A stretch of DNA of 64,000 nucleotides. Source: JAEUOS01 sp965279115 (lineage in GTDB: Bacteria; Pseudomonadota; Gammaproteobacteria; Burkholderiales; JAEUOS01). Location: NCBI GenBank assembly GCA_965279115.1, contig OZ257137.1:5580001-5644000 (forward strand), in the 5' to 3' direction. A program made the position numbers and the translations under genes. Each line of letters starts with the position of its first letter. Within the stretch, counting starts at the first letter, position 1. The notes beneath the pieces are model-generated. The model was given only the letters and a program-made list of their open reading frames with translations. It searched no databases and was not told the DNA's origin. Positions 35,985-44,974 of this stretch are shown piece after piece.

Positions 35985-36730
35985 AAGTCAGCCACAGCGT
36001 GCGGTCTGCCATCAAGCCGGTTCTCCTGTCGGCCGTTCTGGCCACCGGCCTCGCGCTTTCTGGTGGGGCTTCAGCCGACCCTGAAAAAGGCATGGCCGCA
36101 CTGGAGGCGGGTGACTACAAGACCGCACTGGCCGAACTCAATGCCGATGCCGCGAAGGGTGACCTGGATGCGATGTTCATGCTCTCCCGGCTGTACGCGG
36201 AAGGCAAGGGGGTCAAGCAGGACCTAAAGGTTGCCTTTGAGTGGATGGAAAAGGCCGCCAAGGGTGGCAATACCCGTGCCGAGGGTTCTCTGGCCATGTA
36301 CTACAGTGAAGGCATCGGCACGTCGCGAAACGATGCCAAATCGCTTGAATTCGGGCTCCGCGCGGCGGAAAAAGGCGATCCGATTTCGCAGTTCATCATG
36401 GGCATGCGCTACAACACCGGGACGGGCGTCACGCGCGATCCAGCCCAAGCCGAGGCATGGTGGTCCAAGGCTGCCGAGCGCGGCATGCTGCGCGCCCAGG
36501 TGACGCTTGGCAACGCGCTGGCCAACAAGGCCGCGGCTGCCGGAATCGCGCCAGCCGAGGCCGGGGCGCTCAGGATTGAAGCCGCCAAATGGCTCATGGT
36601 TTCCGGGTCGGAGCGTCTGCCCGGCGCGGAGAAGCTGTTGCCCAACCTGAAGGAGCGCATGAATGCCGAAGAGATCACGTCGGCTGAGGACAAGGCGCGT
36701 GACTGGAGGCCTTCCGGGGCGGCCAGGTGA
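35981..36730 (+). CDS. Exported Sel1/tetratricopeptide-repeat protein
   Basis: 249 residues with a signal peptide (PVLLSAVLATGLALSGGASA, cleavage after ASA). At least three Sel1-like repeats follow, for example DLDAMFMLSRLYAEGKGVKQDLKVAFEWMEKAAKGG and DPISQFIMGMRYNTGTGVTRDPAQAEAWWSKAAERG. Such repeats mediate protein binding in the periplasm; the partner is unknown. ATG overlaps the apbC stop, and dcd follows after 10 bp, so the three genes likely form an operon. Confidence 0.88.
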   Translation: MKVSHSVRSAIKPVLLSAVLATGLALSGGASADPEKGMAALEAGDYKTALAELNADAAKGDLDAMFMLSRLYAEGKGVKQDLKVAFEWMEKAAKGGNTRAEGSLAMYYSEGIGTSRNDAKSLEFGLRAAEKGDPISQFIMGMRYNTGTGVTRDPAQAEAWWSKAAERGMLRAQVTLGNALANKAAAAGIAPAEAGALRIEAAKWLMVSGSERLPGAEKLLPNLKERMNAEEITSAEDKARDWRPSGAAR

Positions 36731-36740
36731 AGGAGTCAAA

Positions 36741-37307
36741 ATGAGCATCAAGTCCGATCGCTGGATTCGCCGGATGGCGCAGTCGCAACGCATGATTGAA
36801 CCATTCGAACCCGGCCAGGTACGCGAGGTGGATGGAAAGCGCATCGTTTCCTACGGCACCTCGAGCTACGGGTACGACATTCGCTGTTCGGATGAGTTCA
36901 AGATATTCACCAATATCAACTCGACCATTGTCGACCCCAAGAATTTCGATGAGAAATCATTCGTCGATTTCAAGGGGGATGTCTGCATCATTCCACCCAA
37001 CTCCTTCGCGCTGGCCCGCACGGTCGAGTACTTCCGCATTCCGCGCAGTGTGCTGACCGTCTGCCTGGGCAAGAGCACCTATGCACGCTGCGGCATCATT
37101 GTCAATGTCACGCCGTTCGAACCGGAATGGGAGGGGTACGTCACGCTCGAGTTTTCCAACACCACGCCGCTGCCGGCGAAGATCTATGCCGGCGAGGGGT
37201 GCGCGCAGGTGCTGTTTTTCGAAAGCGACGAGGTGTGCGAGATGTCCTACAAGGACCGTGGCGGAAAGTACCAGGGGCAGCAGGGTGTCACGCTGCCGAA
37301 AATGTAG
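36741..37307 (+). CDS. dcd: dCTP deaminase
   Basis: 188 residues, normal for Dcd. It deaminates dCTP to dUTP, feeding dTTP synthesis. Visible motifs: SYGTSSYGYDIRCSDEF, GKSTYARCGIIVNVTPFEPEWEGYVTLEFSNTTPLPAKIYAGEGCAQVLFFE with the catalytic Glu, and the C-terminal GKYQGQQGVTLPKM lid. Start ATG 36741 has AAGGAG upstream. Confidence 0.97.
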   Translation: MSIKSDRWIRRMAQSQRMIEPFEPGQVREVDGKRIVSYGTSSYGYDIRCSDEFKIFTNINSTIVDPKNFDEKSFVDFKGDVCIIPPNSFALARTVEYFRIPRSVLTVCLGKSTYARCGIIVNVTPFEPEWEGYVTLEFSNTTPLPAKIYAGEGCAQVLFFESDEVCEMSYKDRGGKYQGQQGVTLPKM

Positions 37308-37334
37308 TCCGGAAGGCTTTGCGAAGCGGCAGGC

Positions 37335-38144
37335 ATGGCTGACTTCACCTGGTTTTTCGAGCGCGGGAGCCTGCCGCTCCTGGTGAGCATGCCGCATGTC
37401 GGAACCCAGTTGCCGGGCAGCATCGCCGCGCGCCTGACGCCGGCTGCGTTGACGCTCGCCGATACCGACTGGCACCTGCCCCGGCTCTACAATTTTCTTG
37501 GCGCGATGGGCGCGAACATGCTGGTGGCGATCAATTCGCGCTACGTGATCGACTTGAATCGCGACCCGACGGGCGTGCCGCTTTATCCGGGGGCTGACAA
37601 TACGGAACTCTGCCCGCTATCGACAGCGCGGCACGAACCGATCTACCTGCCGGGGCAGGTGCCGGATGCGGACGAGATCGATGAGCGTATCGCAACCTAC
37701 TGGCGGCCGTATCACCAGAAGCTGGCCGAAGCCCTTGCCGAAATCAAGGCGCGACACGGGTACGCTTTGTTGTTCGATGCGCATTCCATCAAGTCGGAGT
37801 TGCCGCGCTTCTTTGACGGGCGATTGCCGGACATCAATCTCGGCACCGCCGATCAGCGCAGTGCCGATCCGTCGATCGGGCCCGCCTTGCTGGCAACGGC
37901 GGCGCGGTTCCCGCATTTCAGCGCGGTGCTCAACGGCCGTTTCAAGGGCGGCTACATCACGCGCCACCACGGCAGGCCCGCGGATCGCGTGCATGCGCTG
38001 CAACTAGAGCTCTCCTGGCGGACGTACATGGATGAAAGCGGCAGCTTCGCCTTCGACGAGTCGCTTGCCGCCGGCGTGAGGCCGGCGCTGCGGGCGATCG
38101 TCGAGCATTTCGTCGCGCAGGGCGCGGCCCTGATGCAAAGGTAG
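37335..38144 (+). CDS. hutG: N-formylglutamate amidohydrolase (HutG family)
   Basis: 269 residues. Family motifs: LLVSMPHVGTQLPG, ADTDWHLPRLYNF, NSRYVIDLNRDPTGVPLYPG, LLFDAHSIKSELPR with the metal ligands, and GGYITRHHGRP. It would release glutamate from N-formylglutamate, the last step of one histidine-degradation route. No other hut genes are in the window, so it acts as an orphan locus here. Confidence 0.88.
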   Translation: MADFTWFFERGSLPLLVSMPHVGTQLPGSIAARLTPAALTLADTDWHLPRLYNFLGAMGANMLVAINSRYVIDLNRDPTGVPLYPGADNTELCPLSTARHEPIYLPGQVPDADEIDERIATYWRPYHQKLAEALAEIKARHGYALLFDAHSIKSELPRFFDGRLPDINLGTADQRSADPSIGPALLATAARFPHFSAVLNGRFKGGYITRHHGRPADRVHALQLELSWRTYMDESGSFAFDESLAAGVRPALRAIVEHFVAQGAALMQR

Positions 38145-38272
38145 TGCGCCGGTTCCGCTGAACGTACCGAGTCGGCGCAGCCGCATTGATCAGCCGGCGG
38201 CCGCGCCAGCGCCAGAATTTCGCCATCGGGCCGGTCGAGGATTGTTGTCATCCAATCCCGCCAGGAGGCGCC

Positions 38273-39643
38273 ATGTCCCGCAAGGTCCTTTCCACCAAAC
38301 TGTTGATCGTCGGCTTGCTCGCGATCGCGTTCCTGATCCCCCTCATGATGGTGCGCGGCCTGGTTGCCGAGCGTGCGGCGCTCAAGGAAGGGGTGGTGAG
38401 GGATGTCGCACAATCCGCGGCGGATCGGCAAAGGATCACAACACCGGTGTTGCTGATCCCGTACACCCATCGGTGGCAGGAAAGTGTTGAAGTTCAGGAT
38501 GATGCGGCGGGCAAGCGCATCACCACGCATCAGCGAAGCGTCAGCGGCGCGGTGCGCCTGTTGCCTGAGCGGATCGCATTGGAGTCGCGCCCGGACTTGT
38601 CGCACAAGTATCGCGGCCTGTACCGGGTGCTCACCTATGGCGGCGTCGTCGCGATCCGCGGCCACTTCGACATTCCCAAGGATTTCGGTTTCGTGCCGAA
38701 GGAAGGGCGCGTCGAGTGGGGCGAGCCGTTCCTGGCCGCCGGCGTCTCGGACCCGCGCGGCATTCGCAGTACGCCGGTGCTGTTCTGGAACGGCAGCAGG
38801 ATCGCGATGCAACCGGGTACCGGCGGCGATCTGTCGCGTCTCGGTCCTGGCGTTTCTGCGCGGCTGGGCGCGACGGACATGGCGGGCAGGCGCGTCGATT
38901 TCAGCCTCGATCTGGACATCACCGGCATGGAGCGACTGGGCGTGGTGCCAAGCGGACGCGAGAATGTGGCGACCATCGCCGCCGCATGGCCCCATCCAAG
39001 CTTCTTCGGCCGCTTTTCGCCGGACCATACATCCGACAGGGAAGGTTTTTCGGCGGTCTGGAAAAGCACGCTCTTCGCCACCGGCGTTGAACAGGCCTAT
39101 GCCGCTTGCGCCGAGCGAGCGAAATGTGAATCGTTTGAAGCCAACGAGTTCGGTGTCGCGTTCATCCAGCCGGCCGATCTCTATCAGCAGTTGGAGCGCT
39201 CGGCCAAATACGGATTTCTCTTTGTGGGCCTCACGTTCGGGGCGTTTTTCCTGTTTGAGGCCCTGCAATCGCTGGCGCTCCATCCGGTGCAATACGTGAT
39301 GGTGGGACTGGCACTCGCCCTTTTTTTCGTGTTGCTGGTCTCACTGGCAGAGCATATGGGATTCGCGCCGGCGTATGTTCTGGCGGCGCTCGCCTGCAGC
39401 GGCCTGGTGGTCGCCTATCTGGCCGCGGCGCTGGCAAGCTGGCGTCGCGCCTCCGGGGTGGGATTACTGCTATGCGCCATGTATGCGGTGCTTTTTGGCT
39501 TGTTGCGCAGTGAAGAACATGCCCTTCTGGCCGGCGCGCTGTTCATGTTTGCGGTGCTGGCGGCGGTCATGCTCGGCACGCGGCGGGTGGACTGGTATGC
39601 GCTCGGGCGCGATGGTGATGCGGCCGCGGAGGTGACGAACTGA
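38273..39643 (+). CDS. creD: Inner-membrane protein CreD family
   Basis: 456 residues from ATG 38273 with CAGGAGG-like RBS. It has an N-terminal helix (LLIVGLLAIAFLIPLMMVRGLVAERAALKEGVV), a large periplasmic domain (VSGAVRLLPERIALESRP, VLTYGGVVAIRGHFDIP), and about six C-terminal helices starting SAKYGFLFVGLTFGAFFLFEAL. CreD is the CreBC-regulated inner-membrane protein linked to beta-lactam and colicin tolerance. No creBC genes are adjacent. Confidence 0.88.
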   Translation: MSRKVLSTKLLIVGLLAIAFLIPLMMVRGLVAERAALKEGVVRDVAQSAADRQRITTPVLLIPYTHRWQESVEVQDDAAGKRITTHQRSVSGAVRLLPERIALESRPDLSHKYRGLYRVLTYGGVVAIRGHFDIPKDFGFVPKEGRVEWGEPFLAAGVSDPRGIRSTPVLFWNGSRIAMQPGTGGDLSRLGPGVSARLGATDMAGRRVDFSLDLDITGMERLGVVPSGRENVATIAAAWPHPSFFGRFSPDHTSDREGFSAVWKSTLFATGVEQAYAACAERAKCESFEANEFGVAFIQPADLYQQLERSAKYGFLFVGLTFGAFFLFEALQSLALHPVQYVMVGLALALFFVLLVSLAEHMGFAPAYVLAALACSGLVVAYLAAALASWRRASGVGLLLCAMYAVLFGLLRSEEHALLAGALFMFAVLAAVMLGTRRVDWYALGRDGDAAAEVTN

Positions 39644-39771
39644 CGAGCCGCTACAATTCGTCACGTGGAACCCGGCGTTGTCCGACAAGGAGGCGCCGCG
39701 GGCCGCGCATCGTTGCCTAACCGATCGACTCCCACTTGCCATTGCGCCGTCGCACCCCCAGCATCCACGCC

Positions 39772-40764
39772 ATGAGCCTCATGTGGGCGGGCAGTGCGCT
39801 GGTCGCCGTCAACATCATAGGCACGATAGGCTACAAGATCATAGGCGGCGAGCAGGCGACCTGGACCGACGCCTTCTACATGACCTTCATCACCGTGGCC
39901 ACGATCGGCTATGGGGAGATCGTCGATCTGTCCACCCATCCGGGTGGAAGGCTGTTCACCGTCGCGGTGGCTTTCTTCGGCATCGCGGCGATGACCTACA
40001 TGTTCTCGACCATCACTGCATGGATCCTCGAGAGCGATCTCAATCAGACTTTGCGGAGAAGGCGAATGGAGAAGGAGATCGACCGGCTCGAAGGCCACTA
40101 CATCGTCTGCGGCATCGGCCGCGTCGGCAGCAATGTGGCCGCCGAATTGCTCAAGACCGACAGGCAGTTCACGGTCGTCGAAGAAGACTTGCGCGCCCTG
40201 GAAGCCTATCAGGAGCAGCACCCCGCGGTTTTGTTCGTTCACGGCGATGCGGCCGACGACGACGTGCTCGCACGCGCCGGCATCGGCCAGGCGGCGGGCG
40301 TCTTTGCGGTGACTGGCGACGACAGCAGGAATATCGTCATTTCGCTTTCCGCCAAGCAATTGAACCCGCTCCTGAGGATCGTCGCACGCGTCCATGACAT
40401 CCGCAACGGCGACAAGGCCAGGCGTGCCGGCGCCGACGAGATCGTGTCGCCCGACTTCACCGGCGGCATGCGCATCGCCTCGGCGATGATCCGGCCGCAC
40501 GTGGTCAATTTCATGGACCAGATGCTGCGACGCGATGATGGATTGCGGGTGGAGGAGGTGTTGGTGCCGGCGACGTTCCCTCCCCAGACGCTCGCGACGT
40601 TGAAACTGCACTCGCGTGACTTCGTCCTGATGGCCACGCACGAGAACGGCCGCTGGGTTTTCAATCCGGATGCCGACCACGAGATCCGCCCCGGCCACGC
40701 GTTGATTGTCATGGCCACGCCGGAAGGGCGCGAACAGGTCGAGAAGGCGTTGCGAAAATCTTGA
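39772..40764 (+). CDS. Potassium channel with RCK/TrkA-N domain
   Basis: About 330 residues from ATG 39772 (MSLMWAGSALVAVN); an upstream in-frame TTG at 39736 would add 12. Two membrane helices flank a pore helix and selectivity filter (FYMTFITVATIGYGEIVDL; TIGYGE). A cytoplasmic TrkA-N domain (HYIVCGIGRVGSNVAAELL, nucleotide-binding glycines) and a TrkA-C-like region follow. This is the ligand-gated MthK/Kch type, probably a homotetramer. The stop overlaps the TTG start of the next gene. Confidence 0.87.
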   Translation: MSLMWAGSALVAVNIIGTIGYKIIGGEQATWTDAFYMTFITVATIGYGEIVDLSTHPGGRLFTVAVAFFGIAAMTYMFSTITAWILESDLNQTLRRRRMEKEIDRLEGHYIVCGIGRVGSNVAAELLKTDRQFTVVEEDLRALEAYQEQHPAVLFVHGDAADDDVLARAGIGQAAGVFAVTGDDSRNIVISLSAKQLNPLLRIVARVHDIRNGDKARRAGADEIVSPDFTGGMRIASAMIRPHVVNFMDQMLRRDDGLRVEEVLVPATFPPQTLATLKLHSRDFVLMATHENGRWVFNPDADHEIRPGHALIVMATPEGREQVEKALRKS

Positions 40765-41651
40765 CCGACAGGCACCGGGCGCTGGCCCTGTTGGCCCTGC
40801 TGACCTTGATCTGGGGCACCAACTGGCCCCTGTTTCCGCTCGCGGTTCGAGAGATGTCGGTATGGACGTTCCGCGCCATCGCAGTGCCGGTTTCGGGTCT
40901 GGTGCTGCTGGCTTTCGCCGCACTGCGCGGCATGCCGCTGGGCGTTCCGCGTGCAGACTGGCCGCGCCTGTTCGCGGCCACCTTCGCCTATCTGGTGGTC
41001 TGGAATATCGGGAGCACCTACGCCGCGGTCCTCCTGCCATCGGGGCAGGGCGCCGTGCTGGGATTTACCATGCCCTTGTGGTCGGCACTGATCTCCTGGG
41101 CGATCCTCGGGGATAGATTGTCGGGGCGACTCTTGCTTGCGCTGGCCCTGGGGGTTGCCTCGGTCACGCTGCTGATGGTGCCGAGCTTTCGCGCCTATGC
41201 CCAGGCGCCGGCCGGGCTGGCAGCGGGCCTGACGGCCGCCATAGGTTGGGCGGTCGGCACGCTGATCCTCAAGCGCCACACCTGGCGGACCCCTGTGCTG
41301 GTGCTGACCGGCTGGCAGATGATCCTGACCTCGATACCCATCGTGCCCGGCGCGCTCCTGCTGGGTGATGGCAACTGGTTCATGCCCTCGTGGCAGACGA
41401 TCGCGGTGGTGAGCTACATCACCTTGGTGCCGATGTGCATAGGCAACGTCTGCTGGTTCGCCATCGTCGGCCTTTTGCCTGCCAACGTAGCGGGACTCTC
41501 GTCGGTGATGGTACCGGTTGTGGCGATGATTTCGGGGGCCATCGTCCATGGCGAACCGCTTGGTCCGCTGCAGTTCGCCGCGATGGCGTGTTGCGCGACC
41601 TCGCTCGCGCTGGTGCTGCTCAAACCGCAGCGCCCGCAAGTGGCTGCGTGA
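40761..41651 (+). CDS. DMT superfamily (EamA) transporter
   Basis: 296 residues with ten predicted helices forming two EamA repeats (LALLTLIWGTNWPLFPLAVREM... and LTAAIGWAVGTLILKRHTWR...). TTG start overlaps the stop of the potassium-channel gene (TTGA), so translation is coupled. Members export amino acids, nucleobases or drugs; nothing here points to a substrate. Confidence 0.85.
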   Translation: MTDRHRALALLALLTLIWGTNWPLFPLAVREMSVWTFRAIAVPVSGLVLLAFAALRGMPLGVPRADWPRLFAATFAYLVVWNIGSTYAAVLLPSGQGAVLGFTMPLWSALISWAILGDRLSGRLLLALALGVASVTLLMVPSFRAYAQAPAGLAAGLTAAIGWAVGTLILKRHTWRTPVLVLTGWQMILTSIPIVPGALLLGDGNWFMPSWQTIAVVSYITLVPMCIGNVCWFAIVGLLPANVAGLSSVMVPVVAMISGAIVHGEPLGPLQFAAMACCATSLALVLLKPQRPQVAA

Positions 41652-41709
41652 ATGTGCCCGGCATGAGGGCGTTTGTTAGAATGCAGGCTATGTTTTCGGC
41701 CCGCTTTCG

Positions 41710-42453
41710 ATGAAAATCCTGGTCAGCAACGATGATGGCTATCTCGCTCCTGGTCTTGCAGCCCTGGTCGATGCCATCCGCGACCTTGGCGAGGTGACCG
41801 TTGTCGCGCCCGAGCAAAACCACAGCGGCGCGTCGAACTCGCTTACCCTGAGCCGTCCGCTCACCGTTCGCAAGGGGCACAACGGGTACTGGTTCGTCAA
41901 CGGCACGCCGACCGACTGCGTGCATCTTGCCGTCACCGGTTTCCTGGATTTTCGCCCGGATATTGTTGTGTCGGGGATCAATGACGGCGCCAACATGGGC
42001 GACGACACGATTTACTCCGGCACCGTTGCCGCAGCGATGGAAGGCCACTTGCTGGGAATCCCGGCGATCGCGTTTTCGCTGGTGCGCAAAGGCTATGAGC
42101 ATCTGGATGCCGCCGCCCAAAGCGCGCGTGAAGTCGTCCTGCGCAGTATTTCAAGCTCACTGCAAAGCCCGCCGCTGCTCAATGTCAACTTGCCGGCGCT
42201 GCCGCGTTCAGCAGTCAAGGGGTTTGCGGCTACCCGACTGGGGCGGCGGCACAAGGCGGAACCCGCGATCAAGGCTTCTAATCCGCATGGCGAGCCGGTG
42301 TATTGGGTGGGTGCTGCCGGGCCGGCGGCCGATGACGGGCCGGGAACCGACTTTCACGCCGTCGCGGCTGGCTACGTGTCGGTCACGCCGCTCAAGGTGG
42401 ACCTTACCGATACCGGGCAAGTGGAGCGCATTCGTGCGTGGCTCGACGCATAA
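41710..42453 (+). CDS. surE: 5'/3'-nucleotidase SurE
   Basis: 247 residues. The metal-binding VSNDDGYLAPGL start, VAPEQNHSGASNSLTL, NGTPTDCVHLA and VSGINDGANMGDDTIYSGTVAAAMEG are diagnostic of SurE. It dephosphorylates nucleoside monophosphates and is usually paired with pcm for stationary-phase survival, as here: pcm begins inside its 3' end. Confidence 0.96.
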   Translation: MKILVSNDDGYLAPGLAALVDAIRDLGEVTVVAPEQNHSGASNSLTLSRPLTVRKGHNGYWFVNGTPTDCVHLAVTGFLDFRPDIVVSGINDGANMGDDTIYSGTVAAAMEGHLLGIPAIAFSLVRKGYEHLDAAAQSAREVVLRSISSSLQSPPLLNVNLPALPRSAVKGFAATRLGRRHKAEPAIKASNPHGEPVYWVGAAGPAADDGPGTDFHAVAAGYVSVTPLKVDLTDTGQVERIRAWLDA

Positions 42454-43153
42454 AGCCGCGCCGGCCGCCGAGCCGGCACGGCCTAAGGGAGGGGCGGTCC
42501 TGCATGAAGGGGACTGGGCGGCGCCGACTGCGCCGCGCCTGGCCTTGATCCGCCGCCTGCGCGAACAGGGTATCGTTTCCGAGCAGGCTCTCGCTGCAAT
42601 CGCCCGCATCCCGCGCGAACGCTTCGTCGATGAGGCACTGTGGAGCCGTGCGTACGAGGATACGGCCCTGCCGATCGGTTTCGAGCAGACGATTTCACAA
42701 CCTGTCGTGGTCGCGCGCATGATCGAGGCGATCCTGCCGGTGAAGGGACGGCTGGCGCGGGTGCTTGAAGTCGGCACCGGCTGTGGCTACCAGGCCGCGG
42801 TGCTGGCGCAGGTGGCGACCGAGGTCTATTCGATCGAGCGCATCAAGGGTTTGGTAGATCGCGCCCGATCGAACTTGCGGGTATTGCGCCTGCCCAACGT
42901 GCGACTGGCCTATGGCGATGGTTACGCCGGACTTCCGGAAGCCGCCCCTTTCGATGCGATCATCGTGGCCGCCGCCGCGCCTGCGGTTCCGGAGGCGCTG
43001 CTGGGCCAGTTGAAACGTGGCGGAAAACTTATCGTGCCGGTCGGCAGCGGTGAACAGCAATTGTTGCTGGTTGAGCGGCGCGTGGCGGGCTATATCGAAA
43101 CCCGGCTGGACCTGGTGCGCTTCGTGCCGATGCTGCCTGGCCTGGTCAAATAG
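42434..43153 (+). CDS. pcm: Protein-L-isoaspartate O-methyltransferase
   Basis: About 239 residues from GTG 42434, overlapping surE by 20 bp. It repairs isoaspartyl damage using S-adenosylmethionine. Motifs: RIPRERFVDEALWSRAYEDTALPIGFEQTISQPVVVARMIE, the SAM-binding LEVGTGCGYQAAVLAQ, and GYAGLPEAAPFDAIIVAAAAPAVPEALLGQLKRGGKLIVPVG. The N-terminal 35 residues are a variable extension, so a slightly different start is possible. Confidence 0.93.
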   Translation: MRGSTHKAAPAAEPARPKGGAVLHEGDWAAPTAPRLALIRRLREQGIVSEQALAAIARIPRERFVDEALWSRAYEDTALPIGFEQTISQPVVVARMIEAILPVKGRLARVLEVGTGCGYQAAVLAQVATEVYSIERIKGLVDRARSNLRVLRLPNVRLAYGDGYAGLPEAAPFDAIIVAAAAPAVPEALLGQLKRGGKLIVPVGSGEQQLLLVERRVAGYIETRLDLVRFVPMLPGLVK

Positions 43154-43175
43154 GGAGGGCGCATCCTTGACGCAC

Positions 43176-44114
43176 ATGAATATGCGCGGTGTGTTTTGCC
43201 TCGTCATGCTGGTTGCGCTGGCCGCATGCGGTTCCCGGCAAAGCGCGCCGGTGATCGAGCGCGGTCCCGCGGCTTCCGTGCCTGCTCCAAAGCCGGCTGC
43301 ACCGTCGGCCGCTGCCTCCCCGGCGGCCCCGGCCCCCGGGGCCGATTTCTACACTGTCAAGCGCGGCGACACGCTATATGGCATCGCGCTTGACCATGGC
43401 CAGGACTACAAGGACCTGGCCATCTGGAACAACATTGCAAATCCGAACCTGATCCAGGCGGGTCAGGTGTTGCGCGTCACGCCACCTGCGGCCACCACTG
43501 CCGAGTCCGGTGTGGTGGTGCGTCCGATCAGCCCGGCGGGGGGCGCAAGCCCCGGCGCCGCCGGACCAAGAACGGAGCCATCCGGCGCCAAGCGGCCGTA
43601 TTCGGACGAGACCCTGGCGCAGATGCAGCGTGAGGGCACGCGCCCGGCGGTGGCAGTCGCGCCGTCGAGCAAGCCTGCCGAACCGGCGAAGGTTGCGGAT
43701 CCGGCAAAGCCCGCGGAGGCAGCCAAGCCTGCGGAAGGTGATGAAGTCGCCTGGGCCTGGCCGGCGGTCGGCAAGTTGATCGGTCAATTCAGCGAAAACG
43801 GTGCCAACAAGGGCATCGATATCGCGGCAAAGGTGGGAGACCCGGTGGTCGCGGCGGGGCCAGGAAGGGTGGTCTACAGCGGGCAGGGCTTGCGAGGGTA
43901 TGGCCGGCTGATCATCATCAAGCACAACAATACCTACCTTTCTGCCTACGCCCACAACAATGCCCTGCTGGTCAAGGAAGGGCAGACGGTGAGCCGCGGT
44001 CAAAGGATCGCCGAAGCCGGCAATTCCGACTCTGACGTCCCCAAGCTGCATTTCGAGATTCGCCGCCAGGGCAAGCCGGTGGATCCCCTCAAGCTACTGC
44101 CAGAACAACGCTGA
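43176..44114 (+). CDS. nlpD: LysM/M23 lipoprotein NlpD-like (amidase activator)
   Basis: 312 residues. Lipoprotein signal with lipobox LVALAAC, a Pro/Ala-rich linker, a LysM domain (FYTVKRGDTLYGIALDHGQDYKDLAIWNNIANPNLIQAGQVLRV), a second low-complexity linker and a C-terminal M23 domain. The first metal ligand His of M23 is replaced (NKGIDIA instead of HxGxD), so it is probably catalytically inactive and activates a cell-division amidase such as AmiC. Starts at TTG 43167, ATG 43176 or ATG 43182 are all possible after an AGGGAGG site. Confidence 0.88.
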   Translation: MNMRGVFCLVMLVALAACGSRQSAPVIERGPAASVPAPKPAAPSAAASPAAPAPGADFYTVKRGDTLYGIALDHGQDYKDLAIWNNIANPNLIQAGQVLRVTPPAATTAESGVVVRPISPAGGASPGAAGPRTEPSGAKRPYSDETLAQMQREGTRPAVAVAPSSKPAEPAKVADPAKPAEAAKPAEGDEVAWAWPAVGKLIGQFSENGANKGIDIAAKVGDPVVAAGPGRVVYSGQGLRGYGRLIIIKHNNTYLSAYAHNNALLVKEGQTVSRGQRIAEAGNSDSDVPKLHFEIRRQGKPVDPLKLLPEQR

Positions 44115-44163
44115 TGAGCCGCGATTCCCTCGCGCGTCCCCTGCGGTGCGGGGACGCCTCGGC

Positions 44164-44946
44164 ATGACGCCGATACTGGTGTTCGACATCGAAACCATTC
44201 CGGATGTGGCCGGGGTGCGGCGATTGCAGGGGCTTTCCGACGCATTGAGTGACGATGAAGTCGCGGAACTGGCCTTTCATCAGCGCCGCGCACAGAACGG
44301 CAGCGATTTCCTGCCCCTGTATTTGCAGCGGGTGGTGGCGATTTCGTGTGTATTGCGCGCCGGTGAGACCTGGAAAGTGTGGACGGTAGGCGGTCCGGAC
44401 GACCCTGAGGGTGAGCTGATCCAGCGGTTTTTCGATGGCGTCGACAAATTCACGCCTCAGCTGGTGTCATGGAACGGCCAGGGATTCGACGCCCAGGTGC
44501 TGCACTACCGCGGATTGATCCATGGGGTCACCGCCGAGCGCTACTGGGATCAGGGCGAAGAGGACCGCGACTTCAAGTGGAACAACTACATCTCCCGTTA
44601 TCACTCGCGCCACCTCGACCTGATGGACCTGCTGGCCTTGTATCAGCCGCGTGCCAGCGCGCCGCTGGACGCGCTGGCCAAGCTGATCGGCTTTCCCGGC
44701 AAGATGGGCATGGATGGCTCGGCGGTCTGGGGCGCATACCGCGAGGGTCGCATCGCCGAGATCCGCAATTACTGCGAAACCGATGTCGTCAACACCTGGC
44801 TTGTGTACCTGCGTTTCCAGAAGATGCGCGGCGCACTCTCGGCCGAGGCCTACGCCCGCGAGGAAGCCATGGTCCGAAACACCTTGACCGCCATGCCGCA
44901 GGCGCACTGGCGCGAGTATCTCGCGGCCTGGCCAAAGGCGTTCTGA
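44164..44946 (+). CDS. PolB-like 3'-5' exonuclease
   Basis: 260 residues from ATG 44164. DEDD exonuclease core: VFDIETIPD (first Asp/Glu), LVSWNGQGFDAQVL (second Asp) and YCETDVVNTW (Tyr and last Asp, DEDDy type). It corresponds to the family related to the proofreading domain of DNA polymerase II. The precise substrate is unknown. It lies 28 bp upstream of rlmD. Confidence 0.85.
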   Translation: MTPILVFDIETIPDVAGVRRLQGLSDALSDDEVAELAFHQRRAQNGSDFLPLYLQRVVAISCVLRAGETWKVWTVGGPDDPEGELIQRFFDGVDKFTPQLVSWNGQGFDAQVLHYRGLIHGVTAERYWDQGEEDRDFKWNNYISRYHSRHLDLMDLLALYQPRASAPLDALAKLIGFPGKMGMDGSAVWGAYREGRIAEIRNYCETDVVNTWLVYLRFQKMRGALSAEAYAREEAMVRNTLTAMPQAHWREYLAAWPKAF

Positions 44947-44974
44947 TTCGTCCTGCCTGTCCCTCACCGCTTAC